Shown: in pieces, positions 1-11,624 of the stretch
Position numbering within the stretch: position 1 is the stretch's first letter
Layout: each line of letters opens with the position of its first letter
The notes under the pieces: generated by a model
Told to the model about the DNA's origin: nothing
Seen by the model: the letters and a program-made list of their open reading frames with translations, nothing else
Database searches by the model: none
Translations under genes and position numbers: made by a program
Source: Pratylenchus scribneri
Taxonomy: Eukaryota; Nematoda; Chromadorea; Rhabditida; Pratylenchidae
Direction of reading: 5' to 3'
NCBI GenBank assembly: GCA_030063045.1
Contig: JAQSEB010000013.1
Coordinates: 1,380,431-1,444,430 of the forward strand
Length of the DNA: 64,000 nucleotides

Positions 1-74
1 ATTTATTCAGAATTCAGTTCAAATCCCCATTCTCCATCCAAATTGAATTCCTCCCTTGAAACCCAAAAGGCAAT

Positions 75-3000
75 ATGCACTTTTGTTGTTGCCAATTCCT
101 TCTTCTTTTCACTCTGCTATTTGTAATTCAAATTGTTTTTTCCCAAAATGGTAAATTAATTAAATAAATTCTAATGATTTGCTTTTTATAATTCTTAACA
201 TTGACTCTGATTCCGGACTCTGAGCTTTTAAATTTTTTGACTCCGCCGGAGTTGGTAATTCTACGGAATTGTGGTTCAGAAATTTTTTTGAATTTTTCAA
301 AAAATTATTTTTAAGGGTTTTCAGGGGTATAAAACACGAATTTGACATTCATTTTGTCATATCTTACAATTTTAATAAGAATATGCCGATAAAAATTTTG
401 CCCATTTTTCTTCAAAACTTCTCTCTTTAAAATAATATAAAATGATTTTTATACTATTCAATTGATAACCGTAATTCTATCAAACGTATATAATAAAAAA
501 ATTCGAAATGTTTCAATTTAATAAAAGTAAGTTATAAAAGAAAAACTGTTCACCGCCAAACGGGGCTTGTATATAATCCTCCTGTCTGTTTTTACCACAC
601 TCACACATTTTTAAAATTCAGTGCAGCAGATTGATTTTGAAGCAAATCCGGAATTGGCCAACATTTTTGAATTATATGATTTGTTGGCTGTTCACGGCCA
701 TAAATTATTTGCTCATCCGACAATTGTGGATGATCCTGAAAAGGCATTGAAATCCACCGGCATTCTTGATGAATTGTCTTTAAATGAGAGAATGTTAAAT
801 TATGCAAGGGATTTTCAGGAATTTATAATTGTCAAAGTATTTGTAATTCTCTTAAAATTCTATTTTAAATTTAAGGGAGAAAATGCAGAAGGAACAGAAA
901 GAGAATTAATACAGGAGCAGAGGAAACGCTTTTTAAACATTAAATATCCGAACACAAAACAACTCCTTTTCGAGCCGTTATTATTGGACATAATCAATAA
1001 GGTAAGAGCTTAAAGTAAAGAATTTTACTAGTGATTATCGTTTTTTAATGGATTTTTTAATATATCAATTCTGAATCAATTTAACTAAAATTAATATCAT
1101 TTGAGACTTTAACCGTCTGCTCTTTAATTTGATACTAAAAAGAAAACCATCAAAATTGGTTCTAACCTTAATGAGCTATTTTATTAGATGGAAATGTATT
1201 ATTTTAGGTGGACATTCAAAATGAAATTGAAAATGATTTGAAAGCAATTTGGGAGGAGGAAAGTGCGGATGAATTGCGACTTCGGCAAAAATATTTATTC
1301 AAATTTGGATTCATCGTAGACTGCATTTTTGCTTATTTTATGGACGACAAACATAAAATTAACTTTCACAAAATTCATACAGCGACAATAACAAAAATAA
1401 ATGAGGTCAAGCAACATCCATTCTATATCATTTTGACCGAAAATAAATGTTCGAGCGAAGATGAAATTAAAATTTTCGTGAATTTGATCATCTCACAAAA
1501 TGCGGTAATTTTTTTTATTTAGAATTAAAAATATTTATATTATCTTTTAGCAAAACAATGACATTTATGGTGCTGAACTTTTGTATTTTTACTATATAAA
1601 AAAGCAATTTGTGAATGAAATGACAAATGAAGCGAAGATGAATGGAAATATGAAAGAGGAATATGCGCAATTGCGAAAGGATCCATATTTTCCGGAAAAA
1701 TTGCCAAAAATTTTCAATTTATTGGCACTTTTGGAAGTGTTCCCTCAAATTATGACACAACTTATTTGGCAAATAAAACCGATAAATTATAACAATCACC
1801 AAATTTATTTGATGAATCAAATTTTATTGAAAACAAAAATAAAAATTTTGAAAGGAAAGAAAATGTTCATTGCAAGCCGCTACAAAAGAGTTGTAGGCCA
1901 GGTTTATTGTATTTTATTTTTTAAATATTTAATTTTAATCACCTAAGATACCCAATAAAAAATTGCGAACCAACTTGGGAGCAATTAGCGTAAATGACAC
2001 AATTTTCACTGACATATTTAAAAATGATATTAAATACCAATATGAAAAATGGTATTATCGCCTAAAATTATACATGCTCAAATTTTTGGCCGAGAAATAT
2101 TTTGGGGTATGCGACCTCGATGATAGTGATGATTGGGAGAAGATTGTCATTAAAATAAGCGAGAATATCATGCAGAAAACATTGAGGTATTATTTTTTTA
2201 ATTTTTGTTGTTAAAAATGGGCATAACTTAATAAGAAGAATTTGTTTCGTTTTTAAAAATGAATATATTTTCTTTAATTTGTTAATTTATTTAAAAAATA
2301 TTGATTTCATTTAGATTGACGAGAGAAAATTTGATCGAATCTTTTATACAATATAAATAAGGAATTAAAATTTTTGAGTCTTCATCTGTTAAATTAGTAT
2401 TTATGTAGAGCTTATTTAGGCATGTCGTTTCATATATAATTTGTCTGATTTGACCTGAAATTGAAGGAGTTTTAAATCAAAGACTTAAAATGATTTAAAT
2501 GGTTTAGCTCATTTTGCTTTTAATCAAATCCGACAAATTTTATATGATTCAACGCTTTTAAATGAGCTATATAAAAATTCTAAAAGTTTGCCTGGTCAAA
2601 ATGGTTTAAACGATTATTAGTTTATTGAAAAAAGAATGTGATTTTATCGGCAAAAGAATATAATTTTCACAAAAAATGGCAGCAATTAAAAAATTTATTT
2701 TCTAGTCACATTGCTAAAGAGAATACCCGAATGGAAGAAGAAAAGAAGAAAAATGAACTGCTCGCCCAATTACATTTACGCATCTTTTGTTTGGGAATAC
2801 TCCAAATGGACAGTACCAAACGAATATTGTCGAAAAGAAATTTTATCGAAAAAAACATATTCCATACCAACATGGACGCGGAATTGCTGGAAATTGTGCC
2901 TGGAGCAATGGAAAAATTCAATAAAATAATCACTCCAAAAGAAAAATTAGCGCAAAAGAATGAAAATCAAAAGATGAATTTGTTCTTTGAGGCTGTGTCA

Positions 3001-3105
3001 GAAGTTCGGAGGGAAATTTGCGAAGAAAAGCAACGACACAAGGAGGAGAAAAAACAGCTGAGAAGAACTATTTTTTCTTTCATAAATTCAGAATCACATT
3101 TGTGA
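75..3105 (+). CDS. Unit 1: secreted repeat-family protein, 7 exons, intact
   Basis: Exons 75-150, 622-836, 876-1001, 1208-1504, 1551-1901, 1948-2186 and 2706-3105 join without a stop into 567 residues; intron phases are 1,0,0,0,0,2 and all borders are GT-AG. Exon 1 encodes a Cys-rich hydrophobic signal peptide (MHFCCCQFLLLFTLLF) ending near FSQN. The mature part is rich in Lys, Glu and Ile, probably mostly helical, with no membrane segment after the signal. Motifs shared with units 2-5 are ELANIFELYDLLA (exon 2), ELRLRQKYLFKFGFI (exon 4), KDPYFPEKLPKIFNLLALLE (exon 5), NDIKYQYEKWY (exon 6) and LLAQLHLRIFC plus IVPGAMEKFN (exon 7). I do not recognise the family, and no catalytic motif is visible. 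Its signal exon differs from those of units 2-5. Secretion is well supported; an effector-like role is inference from duplication and divergence. The start is the first Met before the hydrophobic stretch. Confidence 0.8.
2398..2600. repeat. Imperfect foldback repeat in unit 1 intron 6
   Basis: The segment holds inverted arms of the type TTTGTCTGATTTGA and TCAAATCCGACAAATTT. A related segment with TTTGCCTGGTCAAAATGGTT lies in intron 6 of unit 3 (complement, about 20590-20800), so the insertion probably predates the copying of the family or recurred there. Confidence 0.4.
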
Positions 3106-4243
3106 TCATTGATTTTTCCTTTGTTTTATTTTATGAAATGTTTATCAGACTCTATTTTCCTATATTTTTCGGACAATTTAACTTTTTTTCGGACATTTTT
3201 TACATTCATATATTTGTTACCGCACATTTTTTACCAATATTTCCAACAGATATAAATGAATTTAATCAATTGTTTCAGTTATTAAATTTCAAGAAGGAAT
3301 GTACAAGGTGAAAAAACGACCACGTAAACATTTTTATAGGGGAAAAAAATTAATTTTGCCAGAGAATTTCTTCTAGGAGCTTTACCTTAATATAATAATG
3401 CAGCTGATTTCGCTTTTTGTAAAGAAAGAGCTAGGTGCATTTTATGTTCACAAAAAATTTTATTTGACTAAAAAATTCAAAAGATCTTCAATTTCACTCC
3501 TTCTCCTCTTTTCACCTCATTCCTCCTCATTCCTCCTCATTCCTCCTCATTCCTCCTCACTGTCCCTCACCTAGTATATTATGGAAAATATTCATACAGG
3601 CATAATGGAATCATTTTCTGGGTAAAAGTTAATTTTTAATTAAAAATGGAGACTTATTTAATTGTCAATGGCGGATAAAAATGAAAAATTTGAGAAGAGT
3701 GGAAAATTGCCTCAGGCAAAATTTGAATATTTCCTCCTTATCAAAGTAAAATATGTGGAATTTTAATTGAGATTGAGGAGAATGATTCTTTGTTTTTATT
3801 TTGTTTTTTAATATTCCATCAACAATGCCGAATTTCCTCCAAAAGTATAATTTTCCCTCCATTGCTCTATCCATATTGTTCAGCACCAATTTTGGATTTC
3901 ATTGTTCTAAATTCTATGGAGTAAAAGGCAATTTTATATTGATTTGCAATGGGAAATTCCCATTAGGCAAAACAATTTTTTGAATTCTTTGTTGTTATTC
4001 ATCGGCAAAATTCAGTCGAGGATTTGACATTGAATTCAAATACTACAGTGTTATTGAGAAAATATCTTCATTCTTTCTTCTCACATAAAATGTTACTTTG
4101 TAAAATTTAATTGAAAATACGAATGCACAAAATTTTCGTTACATTTTATATTGAATATAAAAATTCTTATATTTAGAAATTAGAAATTAGAATTTTTAGG
4201 AATAATTAAAAAATTATTTCACACAAATTTCTCCTGCTGAAAT
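3106..4243. other. Intergenic, no gene seen
   Basis: The 3' flank of unit 1 (about 3106-3290) resembles the 3' flanks of units 2, 4 and 5, so the duplicated block reaches past the stop codon. The rest is AT-rich, with short reading frames that show no splice or homology support. Confidence 0.5.
3511..3562. repeat. 10-base tandem repeat TCCTCCTCAT
   Basis: About five head-to-tail copies of TCCTCCTCAT, nearly perfect, in a pyrimidine-rich stretch between unit 1 and the SPRY gene. Confidence 0.85.
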
Positions 4244-5310
4244 ATGAATCAACAAAATAATATTGAGCGTCGAGTATTGCCAATTGAATTGATGAATGAA
4301 TTGTTCGATTCAATGCCATTGGAAAAATCTTTTGGTCTTTTGGCCAAAATGCCAAATGGAGTTTTGGCAAGAAATGTCCAAAAAATGGTCAAGAATATTA
4401 AGGAGGTAAATTAATGTTTATAAAAAATTATAGTTTATGTAATTATTAGGCAATGAAGAATAATAAATTGAATAAAATGGATTGTGGGCCAAAATTGTCT
4501 ATTTCTCTGGGAGGATTGGTCATCATGCATCAATTATCTGACATATTTGGTAAAAAATAAAAAAATTATAAAATTTTCAAATTATTAATATATTCTTAGA
4601 AGTAAATTGTGTTCGAACAATTTTACCAATTCCAGCATTCAATTTGAAGGCCATAAATAAGCCGATAATTGCATTTTATTATGAAGGGCAAATTCTCAAC
4701 AATTCAAATGGCTTGTAAATAAAATTTTTTCTCTATTAAATAAAATTTATAATAAACAAATTTATTGCTTAAAAAAATAAAATTACTATAGAAAAAGTAA
4801 AAAATAAATTTAAATTTTTTAAATGAAATAAATTCATAATGAAAAATTTTAATCAATAATCTATGATTTTATTCAGGGGAAGTTATATTTGGATTGGGCT
4901 TTCTGGCAAACAATTTCCTTTGAAAGACAAAGATCTTGGATGGGAGACGAATTCAAATTCAATTGGAATTCGGCTTAAAGAAGAAATGCTGATTGAAGGA
5001 GAGAAGATTAAATTTGGAAATGATAACGGATATTTCGTGAAAGGGGATTTAGTTGGAATTGGCATAATCTGTCACCCAAATTCCTCAATGGAATGTTTTT
5101 CCACTTGGAATGGTCATTTTCAAGGTAAAATCAATTAAAATCAGATAAAATAAAAAAATAATAATTTTAGGGAAAGCTAGATTGCAATCAAAATTTGGGC
5201 ATCTTCAGCTTTTTCCGACCGCTCTTTTGGCTAAATCTAGCGTTTCAATTCGTTTGAATTTTGGTAAAGAAGAATGTCAATTCAAAGAGTTTGAGCATCT
5301 CCTCAAATAA
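4244..5310 (+). CDS. SPRY-domain protein (RanBP-like), 5 exons
   Basis: Exons 4244-4405, 4450-4549, 4600-4714, 4877-5124 and 5171-5310 join in frame (phases 0,1,2,1) into 254 residues. No signal peptide is seen, so a cytosolic or nuclear protein is expected. The N-terminal half has a short helical stretch (ELMNELFDSMPLEKSFGLLA). Residues about 125-250 look like a SPRY/B30.2 fold: SYIWIGLSGKQFPL, then DLGWETNSNSIGI, KGDLVGIGIIC and the closing strand SVSIRLNFGK. Known SPRY domains bind peptides or proteins, often as substrate adaptors. Plant-parasitic cyst nematodes carry large secreted SPRY families, but this copy lacks a signal peptide and fits better as a housekeeping-type or non-secreted SPRY protein. 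Introns are 44-162 bases and AT-rich. The SPRY call is from motif recall, not from a search. Confidence 0.75.
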
Positions 5311-5900
5311 AAATGCTGGCAAGGAAAAAAGAAGAAGAGAAAAAATAAAGCGAAATGGATCATTCATTTAATTGCATGCTTTATTAATCTAAATACATTT
5401 TTCATTTTTTTGAACATTCAACTAAATTCCAACAACATATTTTTTAATCGTTAAATAAATGAATTATTTAAAAATCGTCTCTGCTCTAAATTATTAGCTA
5501 AGAGAGTCTTTATCAAAAAATGAGACTGAATCAAATACATTTCGATCATTTTTTAAATTTATTTCATTTAATCTTAACCTATTTTCATTCTTCCAACATT
5601 TTGCAATTTGCTGAAATTATTAAATACTTCATTGTCTATAATCAAATAAACAATTTTTCATCTTCATTATTTTAAATTTTTAAATCAGCCAATTTTTTGA
5701 AAGTAAAAATGTTATTTTTAAGAAAGATACTGCATGGGAAATTCAGAAAAATTCACAAAGAATTTAATTATTTCATTTTAATTCTGTTGCAATTTTTCAT
5801 AGGATTGGATTTGTGATTCCATTCTTTCAATTTTTTTGTGTTTATTTATTCTTAAAAATTCCCAAGGAAAATTCTTTCTCAAGACTTTGATAAAATGATT
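5311..5900. other. Intergenic, no gene seen
   Basis: AT-rich spacer between the SPRY gene and the large foldback element. No reading frame with splice support was found. Confidence 0.5.
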
Positions 5901-5904
5901 AATT

Positions 5905-6655
5905 CGTGATAACCTTTTTTTCCTCCAAAAAAAACTTTTTTTCCGCCAAAAAAATCTTTTTTACCGCCAAGACTTTTTTTCCTCCAAAAATCACTTTTTT
6001 ACCGCCAATACCTCTTTTTCCTCCAAAAATAACTTTTTTACCGCCAATGACCCTAAAAATGAATTTTTTGATTTTTTTTTTCTAAAAAATCATAAATTTT
6101 GAATTTAATCCAACCCATTTCAAACGTTCAATGCTCAAAAAAATCTAAAATTTTTTATTCAAAATAAGTTTTAGGGCCATTATTTAGGACTTAGACACGG
6201 GTTGGAGCATCGGATCTAGGGACTATGGGCTAGGTTTAGGGTAGGTTAGGGTCGGAGCATGGGTCCTAGGGGCTATGGGCTATGGTTAGGGTAGGTTAGG
6301 TTGGGAGCATGGGTCCTAAGGGTCATGGGCTAAGGGTCGGAGCAAGGGTTCTAGGGGCTAAGAATAGAATAAGGATATCATAAGATTAAGATCAGGGCTA
6401 GAATAAAGATTTTTCAAAGCTAAAATTATTTCTTATTTGGCTGAGAGAGCTTCATTCCATTTACTTTATGATTTTTAGAAAAAAAAATCAAAAATTTCAT
6501 TTTTGTGGTCATTGGCGGTAAAAAAGTTATTTTTGGAGGAAAAAGAGGTATTGGCGGTAAAAAAGTGATTTTTGGAGGAAAAAAAGTCTTGGCGGTAAAA
6601 AAGATTTTTTTGGCGGAAAAAAAGTTTTTTTTGGAGGAAAAAAAATAGCATGTGA
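5905..6655. repeat. Large foldback element, arms about 190 bases
   Basis: The left arm (about 5905-6100) and right arm (about 6460-6655) are near-perfect inverse complements. Each arm is itself a tandem repeat of about 39 bases built from CTTTTTTACCGCCAA and CTTTTTTCCTCCAAAAA, read in reverse on the right as TTGGCGGTAAAAAAG and TTTTTGGAGGAAAAA. The spacer (6170-6400) holds degenerate GGGTAGGTTAGGG and GGAGCATGGGTCCTAGGGGC copies. Transcribed, it would form a long hairpin. The open frame on the complement at 6426-6671 is only the repeat read through. Confidence 0.85.
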
Positions 6656-6659
6656 TTAA

Positions 6660-7160
6660 TTCCATAAGCAATTAATCGAAAAGTTATTATAATTGAACTT
6701 TTATTTTATTCCATTTCCAATTTGGAATTACTTTTATTTTATTTGGGATTTTTAATGGTGGTGAAAAGTAATTTCAAATTTTTGAGGATTAAAATGAAAT
6801 TATTTTCTTTAAAAATCTAGCGAAAATGTTTAAATTATATTTCAATTTATTCCATTTTCAATCAGCGGCTACGACTGATAGCAAGTTAAAATTATTCTTT
6901 CAAATCATTGCTTATGGGAAAAATTACAAATTTTAAGTTCTAATCAATTCGAAAACAAAAAGGAGTTTATTGAATGGGAAATGGGAATTGGGAAAGGAAA
7001 GCAGATAATAATCAATTTATCATATTTTTATTATTTATTAAATGTTTATCATAGATTGGGGCAATTTATAAAATTGAAATTAGACATTTTGTTTAACATG
7101 GACACAATTTATAAAAATAAAATTTATATTCGACATCAATATTTCTCATTTTGCCATGTT
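6660..7160. other. Intergenic, no gene seen
   Basis: AT-rich spacer without a supported reading frame. Confidence 0.4.
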
Positions 7161-7362
7161 AACAAATGCCATCCAATCCCCATTCAATTAAAAAAGCAAA
7201 TCCAGCCGCCAGGGTCACATCAATTATTAAATCCTTGTGTTTTGGCAGGGCAATCTGGCACATTGCACGGTGTAATCGTCGTTGTCTCGTCTTGAATTCC
7301 TAGGCCAATGCCAATGTCAAGTTTACCTTTAATGGTTGTCTTCGTGCACATGCTCTTCTTCA
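7160..7362 (-). pseudogene. Decayed copy of the Cys-rich last exon
   Basis: On the complement this aligns over its length with the exon at 18478-18690: MCTKTT, then CNVPDCPAKTQGF match CTKTTG and CKVPDCPAKTQGF. After QGF this copy reads into in-frame TGA codons where the other continues to its Cys-rich end, and the 3' splice site has changed from CCAG to CCGG. Both point to a pseudogene. The partner copy keeps an open frame. Confidence 0.65.
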
Positions 7363-8419
7363 TCACCCGGAAGAATTTGGTTTAATTAAAGAAATTGAAA
7401 AAAAATTGATTTATAAAATTGACAAAAATTTTAATAATTATTTTATATATTTTTATTTTAAATGTTATTCGTAAAATTGTTATTTAGCGGCATGCCGGCC
7501 TTTTGGCCCTATAAAAGCTGAATATCTTGACTCATTTTTTATGTTAATTGTTAACCTCAAGTATATTATTACCCAGATCCAATATTTTGAGAAGCACAGT
7601 TCCAAATAGACAAAATAAAAAGCCTAAAATTAAATATAAGTGTGTACTTTTTATCATTTATAAATAATAAGGTCATAAATTAATGATATTCATTATATTT
7701 ATTTGAAAAGAAATTGGCGATATTTTTCCATAGATTATAAATTTATCTTCTGTCCAATTATTAGATGACTCAATTTTCCGACTTTGCCAAATCTATCAAT
7801 TCTTCCATTAATTCATGCTAAATAAATGGAGATACAATTTTTGCCTAATATTATATTTATTTAGTGAATGAAATAAAAATTATTTAATTGGGAAATATTC
7901 AAAAACTTAAACTTTATTCCACCATTTGGAAAATGAAATTTTTGTTAAAATTGCAACAGAAAAGTTTATGCCATCTAGGTATATATACTCCAAACGCGAC
8001 ATTTTTTCTATTATTCAAATTTGGTTCAATTTTTAGGTAAAAATTTAATTAATTCGAAAACAATTGAAAATATTGGATTAAATAATAAAATATGGACAAT
8101 GAACAAATGGACGAACAAAATGCAAAATTGAAACAATTGGAAAGAAAAGAAGTCTATAAAAATAAAATAAATATATTTTATGCAAAAAATTAAGCCGAAA
8201 TGTTCAGCAGAAGCAGTGAATTCATCTGTAGAATCAAATGATTCCGTTGCCGAAATGGATAAAATCGGAGTGAAAAAATCAGCCAAAAGGTTTATTTTAA
8301 AAATAATTTTGCAAATTTTGTACATTATCCAATATTTCTAGAACCTTTCAGTTTAATATTTTACTTCTAAACTATTAAATTAAAATTTATCTAAATAATA
8401 ATTTGATAGCAAAATTATT

Positions 8420-8640
8420 GGTACTTTTCCGTTATCTGTGAGCAGATTTTGAAAAGAAGGAAGGGTCTCCCCTTAATAAGGTGATTATGGTTAAGATTAG
8501 GGATATGTGAAATGATAACCTATCGCCTAAGAACCCTAACCCTATACCGGATGACCCATGGGGATCACTGGGGGATCCCCGGTACCTTCCCCTACTAGTT
8601 GACCTAAAAAAATCTGCTCACAGATAACGGAAAAGGTACC
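8420..8640. mobile_element. Non-autonomous DNA transposon (MITE), 221 bases
   Basis: The terminal inverted repeat of about 33 bases reads GGTACTTTTCCGTTATCTGT at the left and the inverse of GGTACCTTTTCCGTTATCTG at the right. The element is flanked by an identical 8-base direct repeat AAATTATT (8412-8419 and 8641-8648; the next G could make it 9). The interior has AACCCTAACCC and no coding capacity. The 8-base duplication suggests hAT; a 9-base reading would suggest a Mutator-like element. Confidence 0.85.
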
Positions 8641-9565
8641 AAATTATTGTTAAAATAAGTGCCTAAAATGTTATGGCGCAAAACGATAAATTCCCATATT
8701 GGTCAACTATCTTGACCCATTTTTGTTCCTAATTTTTTTACAGTGTGCTTAATCCCAATTGTCTGCTTGATACTTTGGCCTGGTTCAAACGAAAAGAATT
8801 GGCCGACTCAGCATTGAGTACATCCAGTAGAACAATGCAGCAATATTGTTGGCCAAAATTGCATGGAAATGTGCGGCCTCATACTGTTGGATATCTCTCT
8901 TTACGACAGGACCATAGATTCAGTCCAGTAAAACTTTATAATTATAAGCATGTGGAAATTCCAATTGCTTCAATTGCACCACCAAAATACATTGCTGGAT
9001 TCAAGGGAATTAATATATCGTAATCGAAAAATTTAAAAAAATAAATAATATTCAATAAATTAATTAAAGCAGGTTGGATGAGCGCATCCTGAAATTCATT
9101 GAATGCATTTGTCCAACACTCATCAACAATTCATTTCAATTGAGCATTGGTGATCCATGCGAGGTGCCACCTTTCATTCCACCTTGCACATCTGAACAAA
9201 TTGGCCAAGTTCATTTACTTTTTGAAATGTTGGCCAAAAATGCCATAGTCCTTAAAATCGAATGCTTAAATGGTTTTATGCAAATTGAGCCCAATGCAAT
9301 GGATATAATGGAAAATATTCAATTAATAAAGACAGAATTGAATAAAATGAGCATTGATTTGGTGCTGAAATTGTTGGAGAAAAATCCGCTAATATTGAAA
9401 ACAAACCGAAAATGTTCCGCCTTCATTTTAATCCTTTTAGTGATTATTATGATGATAACATTGGGGCCATATTTATTGACCGAATCAAAGAGGTTTTGAT
9501 TAAAATGCTAACATATTTTTGAGGAAAATATTATTTAAAAGAAATGGATTATATTTAATTTGGCG

Positions 9566-9895
9566 AAAAAAAAACATTGAAAATGGTGAAGTTTTTAGCG
9601 GGGTTTAATGGTTTGTCCTAGATTCCTAAACTCTATCCCCAATCGATAGATCTCATCAAGACACATTGTTTGATAGTGATTTAGCTTGGATTTAACCAAT
9701 TTTAATTTAAGTTTTGTACCAAAAGCTGCCGAAAGGTTCAAACGGTTTTATACCCTTATTTTTGACAAAACTACGACAAAATATATACAAATTGATGCGA
9801 CTTGACGAGATCTATCGATTTGTTATAAGGTTTGGTCGTCTAAGACAAATCGCTGAAACTTTATAAACTTCTTGTCCTTTTCAATATCTTTTTAC
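9566..9895. repeat. Foldback element in F-box-like gene intron 4
   Basis: Imperfect inverted arms meet around AATCGATAGATCTCATCAAG (left) and CTTGACGAGATCTATCGATT (right). Both the arms and the flank TTAAATACCATCCATT recur at 14355-15755 in unit 2 intron 4, so the two are members of one family. Confidence 0.6.
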
Positions 9896-10616
9896 CAAAT
9901 TAAATACCATCCATTGTATAAAATGTTTTAATGATTTGTCCTAAATCCCAATTGAGAAAACATTGTATATAAAACCGTCAAACCTATTGAAGGAATATTA
10001 ATGATATTGTTTTATTATATTTTTGGTTCAATACCGTTGAAAACTTTTTTGTGTTTTTGGTTGTAAAAAATTTTTTGTATTTTTGGTTTAAAATTAATTA
10101 ATTAACAATGGTTAAAACTGAGCCACACAATAATCAATCGATATGTCCTAATGAGATTATCAATTGATTTTAAGGTTTTATAAGGAACAAATAATTGAAT
10201 TTATATAAAAAATTAAATATTAGATATTTCGAATGAATAATATTTTAGACACTTTAAAAATATACTTCTATTTTAATTTAAATCTTTTCTCATTTTTTAT
10301 TATAGAAATTTTTGAACGCCACATTGACCAATTTTGTAATTCGATTGGACCAAATGAGAGAAAATTATGACGAATTTATTTTGGAAAATGAGCAAACAAC
10401 GCTTTCCTATTATAATTGTAGCACAGGGCACAAAATTCTTGTGCATTTTCCAAAGGGGAAAGAAGCAAAAGAATATGAAGAACAATTGAAGGAATTGAGT
10501 GAAATACCATGCAAAATTCATTATTTGGGTAAATTCACTTTTTGGAAAAAATTAAATAATATTTCGTTTATAATTTAGATAGAAGTTTAAACTATGGTAT
10601 TTGGCATGAGGAATGA

Positions 10617-11120
10617 GAAATGGAAAAAATGGACTTTTATTTATCACAATTATCGATTGAATTATAATATTTATTTTTTTTTCTGATATAAAATTTATTA
10701 GTGATTTATTTTTTCTGATATAAAATTTAGTAGTGAAAATGTGTGTATTTATTTCAAAATGGGAAGCATTTATGCTAAACAATGCAAAATGATGGATAAA
10801 TTAAGCCCGCCAGAGAAATCGAATTTTAATCAGTTTGAATCAGATTTTGAAAATTGCAAAAAATTTTTTGTCTGATGAGTAGGCTCTTGGATTATTTATA
10901 ATTTTGCCAGAATAATGTTCCCAAAAAACTGCCGGATCAGGTTCAATTCGTTGGACCTGGTCAGGAGTTCTAGCTTTTAAAAGCGATTTCATTCCAAATA
11001 TGTTTATAATAATTATTGACAATAAAATATTTTTTATTTTGTACAATTTCACATTTATGATTAATAATTTCACAATTCGCCGCCTCTCATCAAATATTTT
11101 TTCTATTGATCAAGCGTACA
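10617..11120. other. Intergenic, no clear gene
   Basis: A 33-base AT-rich segment with TTTTTCTGATATAAAATTTA is repeated in tandem near 10675-10735. A 77-codon frame on the complement (10840-11073) contains EPDPAVFWEHYSGKI but has no splice or signal support. Confidence 0.4.
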
Positions 11121-11124
11121 CTTT

Positions 11125-11624
11125 TCAGATCACACATAAATTGATTGAACATTCATACATTTTTTTTCTGATCATCCGTAAATAAAATTTTTGGTGCCCT
11201 TATCCAAAAAAAGAGGGCAACAAATTTTGCAAAAAAGAGGCCTTTATTTTACCTCTAAATTTTATTTAAAATTGTCAATTGAGAAAGGAATGGCAGAGAA
11301 AAAGAAAATATCGGCAAAACGACAAATTTTCTCCTACATGTGAAATTAGCTGCCTCCTCATTGCAATCTCGTCTCTGCCACCATTGATGCCAACGAAATA
11401 TTTGATAAAATTGCCAGCCGAGCGTGCCTGCTAAATTGGGCCAATAAAATATGCCCGAGCCTATTTGATTGACTCCTAGAAAGAACAATCATTCAATCTT
11501 CTCAAATCTCAATTGTTATCTGTTATCTAACAAAGTCTTCATCTCCATCAAATAAGCGGCTTCTTTTCCATCTATTCGTGCAAATTTTCATCTAATTTTT
11601 TAATTAATTTGCATTTCCAAGAAA
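11125..11624 (+). promoter_or_regulatory. Conserved upstream block of unit 2
   Basis: The block upstream of the signal exon is conserved with units 3, 4 and 5: CTGATCATCCGTAAATAAAA, then GCCCTTATCC and AAATTTTGCAAAAAAGAGGC. At 11436-11455 lies TTGGGCCAATAAAATATGCC, followed by CGAGCCTATT about 170 bases before the ATG. Conservation and position make a TATA-like core promoter likely. Confidence 0.5.

Larger units (their letters stand above)
8092..10616 (+). pseudogene. F-box-like nematode family gene with a frame break
   Basis: Exons 8092-8151, 8195-8289, 8744-9019, 9073-9492, 10306-10528 and 10579-10616 have good GT-AG borders and compatible phases, but total 1112 bases, two more than a multiple of three. 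Exon 3 has an F-box-like helix pair (CLLDTLAWFKRKELADSALS) followed by MQQYCWPKLHG. Exon 4 begins LDERILKFIECICP in one frame, while its last part (MFRLHFNPFSDYYDDNIGAI, ending DRIKE) is coding-like in another frame and is the frame that joins exon 5 (KFLNATLTNFVIRLDQM) in phase. The shift lies near 9410-9420. This architecture matches the large nematode F-box-like families, whose members recruit targets to SCF ubiquitin ligases; that assignment is from recall. A recent one-base change or an assembly error would explain the break. A 221-base MITE sits in intron 2 and a foldback in intron 4. Confidence 0.55.

Noticed and set aside
6200..6310. Interstitial telomere
   Set aside because: GGTTAGGG-like units are degenerate and lie inside a foldback spacer; no continuous telomeric array.
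6426..6671. 81-codon reading frame on the complement
   Set aside because: It is the right arm of the foldback read through its repeat; the Phe/Pro/Lys periodicity follows the DNA repeat.
10840..11073. 77-codon frame on the complement with EPDPAVFWEHYSGKI
   Set aside because: Only the middle has balanced composition; no start, splice or paralogue support. Could be a transposon remnant, but not enough to call.
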